Shown here piece after piece: positions 10,879 to 20,476 of a DNA stretch of 64,000 bases; the stretch's first letter is position 1, and the number at the start of each line of letters is the position of its first letter. The stretch spans positions 1 to 64,000 of the forward strand of contig NZ_CACSKB010000002.1 of the NCBI RefSeq assembly GCF_902706225.1, written 5' to 3'. The notes under the pieces were generated by a model. The model was given only the letters and a program-made list of their open reading frames with translations, did not search any database and was not told where the DNA came from. The translations under genes were made by a program, and so were the position numbers. Source of the DNA: Microbacterium sp. 18062 (GTDB taxonomy: Bacteria > Actinomycetota > Actinomycetes > Actinomycetales > Microbacteriaceae).

Positions 10879-10879
10879 T
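10874..10879 (+). promoter_or_regulatory. Candidate -10 element for yajC-secDF (TATAAT)
   Basis: A consensus TATAAT overlapping the ruvB stop codon, about 80 bases before yajC. It suggests that the export genes have their own strong promoter. No good -35 box stands at 17 bases. Confidence 0.55.
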
Positions 10880-10957
10880 CGCTAGAGGCTTTCGCCGTAC
10901 GTCACCCCATCAGCGCCGCATCTCGCGCCCGCTGCGCCTGAAAGGCTCTCATCGCCC

Positions 10958-11413
10958 ATGGATTTCGCGGACTTCTTCGCCAACTACGGCCTGATCATCC
11001 TCCTGGTGGTCCTCCTCGTCTTCATGTTCTGGAGCTCGCGCCGTCGGACGCAGAAGGCCAAGGCCGAGCAGGAGGAGAAGGCGCGTCAGACGGTCCCCGG
11101 CGCCGAGGTGCTGCTTCAGGGCGGGCTCTACGGAACGATCGTCGCCTACGACGGTGAGAACCTCGACCAGCCGGCCATCGTCTCGATCGCGCCCGGCGTG
11201 GAGATCAAGGTGCACAGCCAGGCGATCCTGCGCGTGGTCGACCCGGCGGAGGGCGTCGTCACGGAGGACGAGTTCATCGAGGCGGAGGCCAGCGAGGCGG
11301 AGTACATCGCCGGCGTCGCCGATGGCGACATCACCTCGATCAGCGACGACCACAAGTACTCGGCTCACACGGACGAGACCGACGCGGAGACGAAGCACAA
11401 GCCCGAGGCCTGA
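10958..11413 (+). CDS. yajC: Preprotein translocase accessory subunit YajC
   Basis: A 151-residue protein with one N-terminal membrane segment (GLIILLVVLLVFMFW) followed by the basic RRRTQKAK and the conserved VPGAEVLLQGGLYGTIVAYD fold. YajC associates with SecDF. The C-terminal tail (residues 100-151) is long and acidic, typical of actinobacterial versions. It stands directly before secD and secF, 36 bases from secD. Confidence 0.93.
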   Translation: MDFADFFANYGLIILLVVLLVFMFWSSRRRTQKAKAEQEEKARQTVPGAEVLLQGGLYGTIVAYDGENLDQPAIVSIAPGVEIKVHSQAILRVVDPAEGVVTEDEFIEAEASEAEYIAGVADGDITSISDDHKYSAHTDETDAETKHKPEA

Positions 11414-11449
11414 TCCGCCGCCCCTTCTCCTCGAGAAAGCTGACCGTCC

Positions 11450-13183
11450 GTGGCGACACCCACCCCTGTCCGGCATGCCTGGCGATCCCTCATCGGGCTC
11501 CTGGCCATCGCCGCCGTCCTCTTCGGCGTGAACGCGCTGGGCGTCTACGTCTTCGAGCGCAGCTCCTGGGCTCCGGAGCTTGCACTCGACCTCCAGGGCG
11601 GCACGCAGATCATCCTCCAGGCGGAGACCGCCGACGGCAGCGCGCCGAGCGGCGAGCAGATGGACCAGGCGGCGGCCATCATGCGCGACCGCATCGACGC
11701 CTCCGGCGTCGGCGAGGCCGATGTCACGACCGAGGGCGGACGGAACATCGTCGTCCAGATTCCCGGTGAGGCCGACGAGGAGACCCGTCAGCGCATCCAG
11801 GCGTCCGCCCAGCTGCAGCTTCGATCCGTGCTGTTCGTCTCGGGCGAGGTGAGCGGCACCTACCTCGGCGAGGACGGCGCGGCGACCCCTTACCCGACTC
11901 CCGACCCGAGCCTGGCCGCGTCCCCGACGGCGAGCCCCACCAGCGGCAGTGACACGGCCTGGATCACGCCGCAGCTGCAGGCCGCCTTCCAAGCCTACAA
12001 CTGCGCCGATCCGGCCAACGATCCGGCGAACGCGCCGACCGACCAGCCGCTGATCACGTGCGACGCGAGCGGGACGGCGAAGTACATCCTGGGTCCGGTC
12101 GAGCTCGACGGCGACTCGATCTCCGACGCGAGCGCCGGCGTCGTGCAGACCTCGGGCGCCTGGGCCGTGAACATCGTCTTCAACGGCGAGGGCACCGAGG
12201 CGTTCGCCGCCATCAGCTCGCGGATCTATCCGCTGACCGCCCCGCTTAACCAGTTCGCGTTCGTGCTCGACGGGGCGGTGCTGTCCGCGCCGTCGATGAA
12301 CGCGATCATCACGGACGGCAAGCCGCAGATCACCGGCTCGTTCACGCAGGAGACCGCGCAGACCCTCGCCGACCAGCTGAAGTACGGCGCCCTGCCGCTC
12401 AGCTTCTCGGTGCAGAGCTCCGACACCATCTCGGCGACGCTCGGCTCCCAGCAGCTCATGATCGGCCTCGTGGCGGGCCTGATCGGCCTCGCGCTCGTGG
12501 CGGTCTACTCGCTGGTGGTCTACCGAGCGCTCGGCACCGTGATCATCGCGTCGCTCGTGGTGATGGGTGTGCTCACCTACATCACGCTCTGCATCCTGGC
12601 GTGGCGTATGGGCTTCCGTCTGTCACTCGCCGGTGTCGCGGGGGTGATCGTCTCGATCGGCTTCACCGCGGACTCGTTCATCGTCTACTTCGAACGCATC
12701 CGGGACGAGCTGCGCGACGGCAAGTCCATCACCTCGGCGGTCGAGGACGGTTGGAGCCGGGCGAAACGCACGATCTACATCTCGAAGTCGATCAACATCC
12801 TGGCAGCCGTCGTGCTCTACATCCTGGCCGATGCCACGGTGAAGGGGTTCGCGTTCACGCTGGGCCTCACGACGGTGATCGACATCGTCATCTTCATCCT
12901 GTTCACCCACCCCGTGATGCAGATCCTCGCCCGCACCAGGTTCTTCGGCTCCGGTCACCCCCTGTCCGGGATGGACCCGAAGGCCCTCGGCGCGGTGTAC
13001 CGTGGCCGCGCGCAGTTCCGGGCCCCGGTCGTGGCCGCCGGCCGCGCCACACGCTCGCGCGGTGAGGCGGAACGCCGGCAGACGATCGCGGAGCGCAAGC
13101 GCGCCGCCGAGGCCGACGGGGCATCCGCATCCACCTCCGAGCGCGGCAGCGCCTCGGTCGACGCGAAGGCAGGACGCGACTGA
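11450..13183 (+). CDS. secD: Protein translocase subunit SecD
   Basis: A 577-residue RND-type membrane protein that uses the proton gradient to drive late steps of Sec export. It has an N-terminal helix, a large extracytoplasmic P1 region beginning LALDLQGGTQIIL and containing a Ser/Thr/Pro-rich insert (about residues 143-165), then five membrane helices with GVIVSIGFTADSFIVYFERIRDE, the SecD signature. The tail is Ala/Arg/Glu-rich. The GTG start follows yajC by 36 bases. secF starts within its stop codon (TGATG). Confidence 0.96.
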   Translation: MATPTPVRHAWRSLIGLLAIAAVLFGVNALGVYVFERSSWAPELALDLQGGTQIILQAETADGSAPSGEQMDQAAAIMRDRIDASGVGEADVTTEGGRNIVVQIPGEADEETRQRIQASAQLQLRSVLFVSGEVSGTYLGEDGAATPYPTPDPSLAASPTASPTSGSDTAWITPQLQAAFQAYNCADPANDPANAPTDQPLITCDASGTAKYILGPVELDGDSISDASAGVVQTSGAWAVNIVFNGEGTEAFAAISSRIYPLTAPLNQFAFVLDGAVLSAPSMNAIITDGKPQITGSFTQETAQTLADQLKYGALPLSFSVQSSDTISATLGSQQLMIGLVAGLIGLALVAVYSLVVYRALGTVIIASLVVMGVLTYITLCILAWRMGFRLSLAGVAGVIVSIGFTADSFIVYFERIRDELRDGKSITSAVEDGWSRAKRTIYISKSINILAAVVLYILADATVKGFAFTLGLTTVIDIVIFILFTHPVMQILARTRFFGSGHPLSGMDPKALGAVYRGRAQFRAPVVAAGRATRSRGEAERRQTIAERKRAAEADGASASTSERGSASVDAKAGRD

Positions 13184-14172
13184 TGCGCTCCATGGGCCAG
13201 CTCGGCAACGACCTCTACACCGGGAAGACCTCGCTCCCGTTCATCGCGCGCCGGCGACTGTGGTTCATCCTGGCGGCGGCCCTGGTGATCGGATCGGCGC
13301 TTGTGCCGTTGTTCCGTCCGATCGAGTTCTCGATCGAGTTCACCGGCGGCTCGCAGTTCACGGTGACGGGACTGTCGTCACCGGACCAGAGCCTCGCGAC
13401 CGAGGCCGTGCAGACGGTCGTGCCCGCGGCGACCACGAAGGTGACCACGATCGGCGCCGACGCGGTGCGCGTGCAGACCGACCAGATGACGAACGAGGAG
13501 ACCTTGGCGGTCTCGGCCGCCCTCGCGGACGTCTACGAGGTGGACGCCGCGGAGGTGACGTCGTCGTTCATCGGGCCCAGCTGGGGTGCCGACGTGACGC
13601 GGCAGTCGTTGTGGGGCCTGGCCATCTTCCTGGCACTGACCTTCCTCATCCTCGCGCTGTACTTCCGAACGTGGAAGATGTCCGCGGCGGCCGTCGTCGG
13701 CGTCGTCGATGTGCTGATCGTCACCGTGGGCGTGTATGCGCTCTGCGGGTTCCCCATCTCTCCGGCGGCCGTGATCGGCTTCCTGACGATCCTGTCGTAC
13801 TCGCTGTACGACACGACCGTCGTCTTCGACAAGATCCGTGAGAACACGGCGGAGGACGGCGAGATATCGGCCCGGACGTTCGGCGAGTCGGTGAACCTGG
13901 CGGTCAACCAGACGCTGATCCGGTCGATCAACACGACCGTGGTGGCGATCCTGCCGACCGGTGCGATCCTCTTCATCGGCGCGTTCTGGCTGGGCGCGCA
14001 GACCCTGACCGACATCTCGCTGTCGATCTTCGTCGGCACGATCGTGGCCGCGTACTCGACCGTCTTCGTCGCAGCTCCTCTGTACGCGCTGTTCCGCCAG
14101 GGCGAGCCGAGGATCGTCGCGAGCGATGCGCGCGTCCTCGAAGCGCGGGCGCGCGCCGGGGTGCCCGCCTGA
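13183..14172 (+). CDS. secF: Protein translocase subunit SecF
   Basis: A 329-residue partner of SecD with six membrane helices. It shows FSIEFTGGSQF after helix 1 and GFLTILSYSLYDTTVVFDKIREN, the SecF equivalent of the SecD proton-relay region. NQTLIRSINTT and ADISLS-like helices follow. The ATG shares one base with the secD stop, giving coupled translation and matched amounts of the two subunits. Confidence 0.96.
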   Translation: MRSMGQLGNDLYTGKTSLPFIARRRLWFILAAALVIGSALVPLFRPIEFSIEFTGGSQFTVTGLSSPDQSLATEAVQTVVPAATTKVTTIGADAVRVQTDQMTNEETLAVSAALADVYEVDAAEVTSSFIGPSWGADVTRQSLWGLAIFLALTFLILALYFRTWKMSAAAVVGVVDVLIVTVGVYALCGFPISPAAVIGFLTILSYSLYDTTVVFDKIRENTAEDGEISARTFGESVNLAVNQTLIRSINTTVVAILPTGAILFIGAFWLGAQTLTDISLSIFVGTIVAAYSTVFVAAPLYALFRQGEPRIVASDARVLEARARAGVPA

Positions 14173-14200
14173 GCGGGAATCCGGTCGGGTCCACCGAGCG

Positions 14201-14206
14201 TAGGAT
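14201..14206 (+). promoter_or_regulatory. Candidate -10 element for rel (TAGGAT)
   Basis: TAGGAT is 32 bases before the chosen rel ATG, with GGAGGGTGG as ribosome binding site between them. Confidence 0.45.
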
Positions 14207-14238
14207 GAGTGGATCCGGCGGAGGGTGGTGATTCGAGC

Positions 14239-16491
14239 ATGGCGGAGACCGTCCCGGCCGGTGCGCAGAGTTCGTCGCTGCGCCGCCTGATCCCTCGCAT
14301 CTTCTCGCGGGCCGCGCGTCGCGACGACGTCGACAAGCTCGTTCGCACGGTGCGCACGCACCATCCCAAGGGCGACCTCGCGATCATCGAGCGCGCCTAT
14401 GCCGTCGCCGATCGCGCCCACGCCGGACAGAAGCGTCAGAGCGGCGAGCCGTACATCACGCACCCTCTCGCGGTCGCCCAGATCCTCGCCGATCTGGGCC
14501 TCGGACCGAAGGCGATCGCCGCGGCCCTGCTGCACGACACGGTGGAGGACACCGGGTACGAGCTCGAGGCGCTGCGCGCCGAGTTCGGCGACGAGGTCTC
14601 GATGCTCGTCGACGGGGTGACCAAGCTCGACAAGGTCAAGTACGGCGAGAGCGCGCAGGCCGAGACCGTCCGCAAGATGATCGTGGCGATGTCCCGCGAC
14701 ATCCGCGTTCTCGTCATCAAGCTCGCCGACCGGCTGCACAACGCCCGCACCTGGGGGTTCGTGCCTCCGGAGAAGGCGGCGAAGAAGGCCACCGAGACGC
14801 TCGAGATCTACGCACCCCTCGCGCACCGCCTAGGCATCCAGGCCATCAAATCGGAACTGGAGGACCTCTCGTTCGCGGTTCTGCATCCGAAGCTCTACGT
14901 CGAGATCGACAGCCTCGTCACGCAGCGCACGCCTCAGCGCGAGCAGTACGTGCACAACGTGATCCAGTCCGTCGAGGAGGATCTGCGCGAACTGCGCATC
15001 CGCGGCCGCATCGCGGGGCGCCCCAAGCAGCTGTATTCGGTGTATCAGAAGATGGTGGTGCGGGGGCGCGAGTTCGACGACATCTACGACCTGATCGGCA
15101 TCCGTGTCATCGTCGGCACGGTTCGCGACTGCTACGCCGTGCTCGGCGCGATCCACGCGCGCTGGACGCCTCTGCCGGGGCGGTTCAAGGACTACATCGC
15201 GACCCCGAAGTTCAACCTCTACCAGTCCCTGCACACCACGGTCATCGGTCCGGGCGGGCGCACGGTCGAGATCCAGATCCGCACGAACGAGATGCACCAG
15301 CAGGCGGAGTTCGGTGTGGCCGCGCACTGGAAGTACAAGGAGCGGATGGCCGGCGGCAAGGTCGATCCGAAGTCGGTCGACGCCGACATGGCCTGGTTGG
15401 CGCACATCTCCGACTGGCAGGCGGAGACGGCCGACCCGGGGGAGTTCCTCGACTCGCTCCGTTTCGAGATCGGCGCCAAAGAGGTCTACGTCTTCACGCC
15501 GAAGGGCCGCGTGATCGGACTTCCGGCCGGTGCGACGCCGGTCGACTTCGCCTACGCCGTGCACACCGAGATCGGTCATCGCACGATGGGCGCGAAGGTG
15601 AACGGGCGGCTCATCCCCCTGGAGTCCGAGCTGCACTCCGGGGACGTCGTCGAGGTCTTCACGTCGAAGAACCCGGATGCCGGACCCAGCCAGGACTGGC
15701 TCGGCTTCGTCAAGAGCACCCGGGCGCGCAACAAGATCCGCGGATGGTTCACGAAGGAGCGCCGCGAAGAGGCGATCGAGCAGGGGCGCGAGTCCATCGC
15801 CCGTGCCATGCGCCGCCAGAACCTGCCGCTGCAGCGGCTGATGAGCCAGGACTCGTTCACGCGGGTCGCGCAGCAGCTGCGCTACGAGGACGTGTCCGCG
15901 CTGTATGCGGCGGTGGGCGAGGGGCACGTCTCGACGCAGTCGGTCATCGAGAAGGTCACGGCGCTCGTCGCCGAGCACGACACCTCGACGGGGCCCATCG
16001 ACATCCCGCACATCGGGCGTGGGCGCGCACCGCGCGAAGGCGATTCCGGTGTGCTCGTGCGCGGCGCTCCGGACATCCTCGTCAAGCTCGCGAAGTGCTG
16101 CACCCCTGTCCCCGGCGACGAGATCGTCGGTTTCGTCACGCGGGGGAGCGGCGTCTCGGTGCACCGCACCGACTGCACGAACGTGAAGTCGCTCATGACC
16201 GAGCCCGACCGCCTGATCGACGTGGAGTGGGCGCCGACGACGAAGAGCGTGTTCCTCGTGCAGATCCAGGTCGAGGCCCTCGACCGCTCGGGGCTTCTGA
16301 GCGACGTCACCCGGGTTCTGAGCGAGCACCACGTCAACATCCTCTCGGCCACGGTATCGACCTCCAACGACCGGCTCGCCATCAGCAAGTTCGTCTTCGA
16401 GATGGGCGACACGGTGCATCTGGACCGCGTGCTGAACGCTGTCCGCCGGATCGACGCGGTCTACGACGTCTACCGGGTCACCTCGTCCTGA
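14239..16491 (+). CDS. rel: Bifunctional (p)ppGpp synthetase/hydrolase Rel
   Basis: A 750-residue stringent-response enzyme. An HD hydrolase domain ([22 protein letters not shown] at H99-D100) is followed by the synthetase domain with R315-F-K-D, the RFKD form typical of bifunctional rather than synthesis-only enzymes, and [14 protein letters not shown] domain ([11 protein letters not shown], near residue 415), a zinc-finger-like stretch (KCCTPVPGD) and a C-terminal ACT domain complete the long form. A GTG ten codons upstream is in frame, but the ATG has the better ribosome binding site. It ends 14 bases inside the convergent gene. Confidence 0.96.
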   Translation: MAETVPAGAQSSSLRRLIPRIFSRAARRDDVDKLVRTVRTHHPKGDLAIIERAYAVADRAHAGQKRQSGEPYITHPLAVAQILADLGLGPKAIAAALLHDTVEDTGYELEALRAEFGDEVSMLVDGVTKLDKVKYGESAQAETVRKMIVAMSRDIRVLVIKLADRLHNARTWGFVPPEKAAKKATETLEIYAPLAHRLGIQAIKSELEDLSFAVLHPKLYVEIDSLVTQRTPQREQYVHNVIQSVEEDLRELRIRGRIAGRPKQLYSVYQKMVVRGREFDDIYDLIGIRVIVGTVRDCYAVLGAIHARWTPLPGRFKDYIATPKFNLYQSLHTTVIGPGGRTVEIQIRTNEMHQQAEFGVAAHWKYKERMAGGKVDPKSVDADMAWLAHISDWQAETADPGEFLDSLRFEIGAKEVYVFTPKGRVIGLPAGATPVDFAYAVHTEIGHRTMGAKVNGRLIPLESELHSGDVVEVFTSKNPDAGPSQDWLGFVKSTRARNKIRGWFTKERREEAIEQGRESIARAMRRQNLPLQRLMSQDSFTRVAQQLRYEDVSALYAAVGEGHVSTQSVIEKVTALVAEHDTSTGPIDIPHIGRGRAPREGDSGVLVRGAPDILVKLAKCCTPVPGDEIVGFVTRGSGVSVHRTDCTNVKSLMTEPDRLIDVEWAPTTKSVFLVQIQVEALDRSGLLSDVTRVLSEHHVNILSATVSTSNDRLAISKFVFEMGDTVHLDRVLNAVRRIDAVYDVYRVTSS

Positions 16492-17011
16492 GGATCTCGG
16501 CGAGGGTCCGCAGGGCCGCGTGCTTGTGCGGGACCCGTCTCGACGCGTCCAACCAGCGCACCCCCGATGCGAGGGCGTCCCGGTCGAAACGCTCCAGGAC
16601 TCCGCGATGCTCCGGTGTGCCGCTGCGGGCGAGGTCGGCGACGGTCCGGGGGACGGTCGTGACCGCGACCCCGCCGACGCGCCGGAGATCGGCATCCGGG
16701 ATCCGGGGGTCCCGGTACACGAACCGGCGGCCGATGGGCTCGTGCAGCCGACGGTCGCTCGCCCGCTGCAGACGGTGTCGGACGGGAGGCTCGTCGAGAG
16801 CACCGTGGACCCAGGCGGCGCTGTCCAGGATAGCCGCGAGGTGAACGCCGGCGAGCGAGCGGAGCGACGCCGCACGCAACGACGCGGTCTCGACGGTGTC
16901 GGCCGGCACATAGCCCTCGCCGAGACCGACCAGATGCCCGTCCAGACATGCCGCGCTCAGCTCCGCCGTGCTCAGCGGACCGCCGGGGAAGTAGAGGAAA
17001 ACCGAGGACAT
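16478..17011 (-). CDS. AbiEi-antitoxin-like protein of unknown function
   Basis: A 177-residue protein starting [11 protein letters not shown]. The helix-turn-helix-like [16 protein letters not shown] and the motif [15 protein letters not shown] are shared with the AbiEi-type antitoxin domain proteins common in Actinobacteria. No AbiEii-type nucleotidyltransferase toxin gene is adjacent, so a toxin-antitoxin role is doubtful. A frame shifted by one is also open but is Arg-rich and looks like a shadow. An ATG 13 codons earlier is possible. Its stop lies inside rel on the opposite strand (14-base tail-to-tail overlap). Confidence 0.7.
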   Translation of the reverse strand: MSSVFLYFPGGPLSTAELSAACLDGHLVGLGEGYVPADTVETASLRAASLRSLAGVHLAAILDSAAWVHGALDEPPVRHRLQRASDRRLHEPIGRRFVYRDPRIPDADLRRVGGVAVTTVPRTVADLARSGTPEHRGVLERFDRDALASGVRWLDASRRVPHKHAALRTLAEILRTR

Positions 17012-17103
17012 GCCCCCAGTGTGGTCCGCGGCACACGGTCCCGGAGCCATCCCGGTCCCGGCTGTGGAGAGTCAGAGCCCGTTCGGCGCGGGGGAGAGGA
17101 GGA

Positions 17104-18378
17104 TCAGCCGCCGATCGCGCGGAGCCAGGCCTTCCGCGTCTCCAGCGCGTCCCGAGCGGTCGCGATCGCGCGGGCGTCCTTGCGCTTCTCGGCGTCGGCG
17201 AGCTCGGCCTCGAGCTTGTCGATGGCGTCGGTGAGCTGCCGCGTCATGTCGTTCGCCCGCGCCGTGGTCTCCGGATCGTTGCGCTTCCAGTCGGTGTCCT
17301 CGCGCGCGCGCACGGACTGCTCGATCTTGCGCAGGTCGTCATCGAGCCCGCGCTCCTTGTCGCGCGGGAAGATGCGTCCGATCTCGTCCCACTCGCGCTG
17401 GATCGCGGTCAGCTGGCGACGCGCCGAGGCGAGGTCGACGACGTCGACGATGGGACGCGCCCGCTCCAGCAGCGCGCGCTTGGCCTCGATGCGCTCCTTG
17501 GACTCCTCGGCCTCGACGGACTCCCGCTCGATGCGCGCCCCGTACAGGGCGTCGCCGGCGGCCTTGAACCGCGCCCACAGCGCGTCGTCGACCTTCTTTC
17601 CGGCGCGGCCGGCAGCCTTCCACTCGTCGAGCAGCCCGCGGTAGGCGGGGATGCCGTCCTCGCCCCGCGGCGCGAGCGCCTCGGCCCGCTCCACGAGGCG
17701 CGTCTTCAGCTCCTTGGCGTGCTTGTGGGTCTCATCGAGCTCCGCATAGAAGGCGCGACGGTGCCGTTCGACCGTGCTGCGGGCGTCGCGGAAGCGGGTC
17801 CAGAGCTGCTGGGAGACGGACTTGGGCAGTCGCGGCCCGTTCTGCTGATGGGCCTGCCACTGATCGAACAACTCGCCGATCTCGGCCGACACCTGCTTCC
17901 ACTGCACCGACCGCGGATCGCGCGCGGCGATGGCCTCGGCGCGTTCGACGAGCGCGGTGCGCTCGACGACGGCGGCGTCCACGGCCTCACGGGCAGCCTG
18001 CGCCTCAGTGGCGGAGGCCTCCTCCAGAGCGGAGAACAGGTTCGTCAGGCGCGTGGCGAGGGCGGCGAGGTCGCCGACGGCGGCCGCTCCCTCGAGCCTG
18101 CCCCGAAGGGTTGTCGCAGTGTGACGCAGATCCGTGGCGGATGCGCCGCCGCGTCGGTGACGGACCTCCAGAAGCGTCACCTCGCCGGCGAGGTCCGCGT
18201 ACTTCCGCGTGAAGTAGGCGAGCGCCTCTTCGGCGGATCCGTCCGGGTACTGACCCACCACGCGCCATTCGGCGCCCTCGCGCACCGAGACGGTGCCGTC
18301 GTCGTCCACGCGACCCCACGGCTCGGCGGGGACCCCGGTGTCGGGTTGATCGGGAGTGTGTTCTGTCGCGGCAGTCAC
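17104..18378 (-). CDS. DUF349 domain coiled-coil protein
   Basis: A 424-residue, highly charged, mainly helical protein with repeated three-helix DUF349 units; repeating signatures are WKQVSAEIGELFDQWQ, LLDEWKAAGRAGKKVDD, ALWARFKAAGDALY and IQREWDEIGRIFPRD. The N-terminal 60 residues (PWGRVDDDGTVSVRE) form a small beta-rich segment usual in the actinobacterial family. The molecular function is unknown. The family is often found near rel, as here. I chose GTG over the upstream TTG because TTGAGGTG lies just before it as a ribosome binding site. Confidence 0.85.
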   Translation of the reverse strand: MTAATEHTPDQPDTGVPAEPWGRVDDDGTVSVREGAEWRVVGQYPDGSAEEALAYFTRKYADLAGEVTLLEVRHRRGGASATDLRHTATTLRGRLEGAAAVGDLAALATRLTNLFSALEEASATEAQAAREAVDAAVVERTALVERAEAIAARDPRSVQWKQVSAEIGELFDQWQAHQQNGPRLPKSVSQQLWTRFRDARSTVERHRRAFYAELDETHKHAKELKTRLVERAEALAPRGEDGIPAYRGLLDEWKAAGRAGKKVDDALWARFKAAGDALYGARIERESVEAEESKERIEAKRALLERARPIVDVVDLASARRQLTAIQREWDEIGRIFPRDKERGLDDDLRKIEQSVRAREDTDWKRNDPETTARANDMTRQLTDAIDKLEAELADAEKRKDARAIATARDALETRKAWLRAIGG

Positions 18379-18423
18379 AGGGCACCTCAAGCGGCTCGCG
18401 TCGGCGGTCGGGCAATCGGCATC

Positions 18424-18429
18424 AGCCTA
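18424..18429 (-). promoter_or_regulatory. Candidate -10 element for the DUF349 gene (TAGGCT)
   Basis: On the minus strand TAGGCT lies 45 bases before the GTG start. The rest of the 192-base gap between the DUF349 gene and the next minus-strand gene shows no open frame or clear structure. Confidence 0.4.
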
Positions 18430-18570
18430 GTATGCGTGGATCGGAGCGCCGCTCGGCGTCATGCCCCGGGTTTCTCCGCGCCTCGGCCGGGCGCTCCGTG
18501 AGGGAGAAGCACGGCTCGCCCGTCGCTTCCGGTCGCCGAGACCCGCAGGGGCGACCGGTGGACCGGAACG

Positions 18571-18834
18571 TCAGGGGGCGGTGGTCTCCGTGGGAAGAGG
18601 CGTCGGGGTCGACGTGGAGGAGGGCGTCGGCTCGGGCGCACCGGGGCCGAGCGTGTAGTACGCGATCTGTGCGCCGACCACCGCGAGGATCAGGACGCCA
18701 CCGGCCACGCCGGCGATGAGGTTGTCTCGACGCCGACGACGGATGACGCCGTCGTGGAACTGTCGTCGTGCCTGATACGTCCGAGCGCGTTCGCGCTCCG
18801 CGCGCTGGTCGCGTCCCCTCGCGTTCGCCGCCAC
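18571..18834 (-). CDS. Small membrane protein resembling the anchor of a membrane-bound cyclophilin
   Basis: An 87-residue protein: a basic N-terminus (ARGRDQRAERERARTYQARR), a basic RRRRRDN patch, one membrane helix (about residues 39-59, NLIAGVAGGVLILAVVGAQ), then GPGAPEPTPSSTSTPTP, a Pro/Ser/Thr-rich tail that simply ends. The GTG start has a perfect AGGAGG before it. The layout matches the N-terminus of actinobacterial membrane-bound peptidyl-prolyl isomerases, which are often encoded between rel and rarA, but the 170-residue cyclophilin domain is absent, and the 190 bases downstream cannot hold it. It may be a remnant or a stand-alone small protein. Confidence 0.7.
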   Translation of the reverse strand: MAANARGRDQRAERERARTYQARRQFHDGVIRRRRRDNLIAGVAGGVLILAVVGAQIAYYTLGPGAPEPTPSSTSTPTPLPTETTAP

Positions 18835-18929
18835 CTGTCCTCCTTCGGATGTCGCTCGAGCCTGCCCGATCCTACGCACACCTCGTGGTCGCGGACAAAG
18901 GCGACGTCGTCGGTGTCGGCGCGCACGGT

Positions 18930-18935
18930 TAGCCT
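18930..18935 (+). promoter_or_regulatory. Candidate -10 element for rarA (TAGCCT), leaderless
   Basis: TAGCCT lies six bases before the rarA ATG, compatible with a leaderless transcript. Confidence 0.45.
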
Positions 18936-18941
18936 GTGGGG

Positions 18942-20273
18942 ATGACCACGTCCGGCGCGCTCTTCCAGGGCCAGACCCCGCTCGCCGTACGCATGCGCCC
19001 CACATCGCTCGACGAGGTCGCCGGACAGCGGCACCTGCTGCGTCCCGGCTCGCCGCTGGTCGCTCTCGCCGACTCCGAACGGCAGACGACCGGTGCGGTG
19101 TCGGTCATCCTCTGGGGGCCGCCGGGCACGGGGAAGACCACTCTCGCTCAGGCGATCGCCCGGTCGTCCGGGCGGCGCTTCGTCGAGCTGTCGGCGATCA
19201 CCGCGGGCGTGAAGGACGTCCGCGAGGTGATGCAGGAGGCACTCACGCAGCGCGATCTGTACGGCCAGTCGACCATTCTGTTCCTCGATGAGATCCACCG
19301 GTTCACCAAGGCGCAGCAGGACGCGCTCCTGCCCGGCGTCGAGAACGGCTGGGTCGTCCTGATCGCCGCGACGACCGAGAACCCGTCGTTCTCGGTGATC
19401 TCGCCCCTGCTGTCCCGTTCGCTGCTCCTGACGCTCGAGCCCCTCGTCGACGACGACCTCGGGGCTCTCGTCGACCGTGCGGTCGACGACCCGCGGGGCC
19501 TCGCCGGTACCGTGACCCTCGCCGCCGATGCGCGGGCGGCGCTCGTGCAGATGGCCTCGGGCGACGCGCGACGCGCGCTGACGGCGCTCGAGGCGGCCGC
19601 GGCGATGGTCGAGACTCCCGATTCCGACGAGACGCCGGAGATCACGGCCGAGGCGGTGGGGCAGGCGGTCGACCGGGCGCTGCTACGATACGACCGTCAG
19701 GGCGACGAGCACTACGACGTGATCAGCGCCTTCATCAAATCGATCCGCGGCAGCGATGTGGATGCGGCGATCCACTATCTCGCGCGCATGATCGAAGCGG
19801 GCGAGGACCCGAGGTTCATCGCGCGGCGTCTGGTCATCTCCGCCTCCGAGGACATCGGCCTCGCCGACCCGCAGGCGCTGCAGATCGCGGTCGCGGCCGC
19901 TGACGCCGTGCAGTTCATCGGCATGCCGGAAGGCCGCATCCTGCTCGCCGAGGCGACCGCGTACCTCGCCTCGACGGCGAAGTCGAACGCCGCCTACCTC
20001 GCGATCGACCGCGCGATAGCCGACGTCCGCAAGGGCGGGTTCGGCCGGGTTCCGAACCACCTCCGTGACGCGCACTACGCGGGTGCGAAACGGCTCGGGC
20101 ACGGCAAGGGCTATCGCTATCCCCACGACAGCGACATCGGCGTGGTCGCCCAGCAATACCTTCCCGATCCGCTCGTCGGGCGCCGCTACTACGAGCCCAC
20201 GACGCACGGACACGAGCGCGACGTGTCGAGCCGGCTCGAGAAGATCCGCCGCATCCTCTCCGGCGAGGCATGA
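18942..20273 (+). CDS. rarA: Replication-associated recombination protein RarA (MgsA) ATPase
   Basis: A 443-residue AAA+ clamp-loader-like ATPase acting at stalled replication forks. It shows PLAVRMRPTSLDEVAGQRHLL, Walker A GPPGTGKTT (near residue 57), Walker B LFLDEIHRF, sensor ATTENPSF, and the family-specific C-terminal tetramerization region (DEHYDVISAFIKSIRGSDVDAA, HLRDAHY, YRYPHD). An in-frame GTG two codons upstream is possible, but the ATG fits the -10 element spacing. Confidence 0.95.
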   Translation: MTTSGALFQGQTPLAVRMRPTSLDEVAGQRHLLRPGSPLVALADSERQTTGAVSVILWGPPGTGKTTLAQAIARSSGRRFVELSAITAGVKDVREVMQEALTQRDLYGQSTILFLDEIHRFTKAQQDALLPGVENGWVVLIAATTENPSFSVISPLLSRSLLLTLEPLVDDDLGALVDRAVDDPRGLAGTVTLAADARAALVQMASGDARRALTALEAAAAMVETPDSDETPEITAEAVGQAVDRALLRYDRQGDEHYDVISAFIKSIRGSDVDAAIHYLARMIEAGEDPRFIARRLVISASEDIGLADPQALQIAVAAADAVQFIGMPEGRILLAEATAYLASTAKSNAAYLAIDRAIADVRKGGFGRVPNHLRDAHYAGAKRLGHGKGYRYPHDSDIGVVAQQYLPDPLVGRRYYEPTTHGHERDVSSRLEKIRRILSGEA

Positions 20274-20286
20274 CCGCACCTGGACC

Positions 20287-20314
20287 GCGACGGCACCGGA
20301 GTCCGCGCCGTCGC
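20287..20314 (+). terminator. Hairpin after rarA
   Basis: GCGACGGC and GCCGTCGC form a perfect eight-base stem starting 13 bases after the rarA stop. There is no T-tract. Confidence 0.4.
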
Positions 20315-20371
20315 CAGCGCCGCCCGGGGAGACGGGCCCGCGTGCATCGGGGTGCGCGCATCCCCGTCTGA

Positions 20372-20377
20372 TAGGAT
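20372..20377 (+). promoter_or_regulatory. Candidate -10 element for rpsD (TAGGAT)
   Basis: TAGGAT lies 149 bases before the rpsD start, giving an unusually long leader of about 143 bases that contains the large hairpin at 20406-20476. Confidence 0.45.
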
Positions 20378-20405
20378 GAATCGGCTCGAGACCGGGTTCT
20401 CGGGC

Positions 20406-20476
20406 ATCCCCCTCCTCTGATCAAGACCTTCCGGCGTGCTCCGGCGTGCGGTCCGGAAGGGCGAGGAGCGGGGGAT
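20406..20476 (+). promoter_or_regulatory. Structured rpsD leader RNA, candidate autoregulatory element
   Basis: A 71-base composite stem-loop. The outer stem pairs 20406-20417 with 20463-20476 (12 pairs, a two-base bulge). The inner stem CCTTCCGG (20427-20434) pairs perfectly with CCGGAAGG (20453-20460). The loop repeats CCGGCGTGC, so an alternative inner pairing exists. It lies between the promoter element and the rpsD ribosome binding site, where S4-binding leaders are found in other phyla. Function is inferred from position and pairing. Confidence 0.5.
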
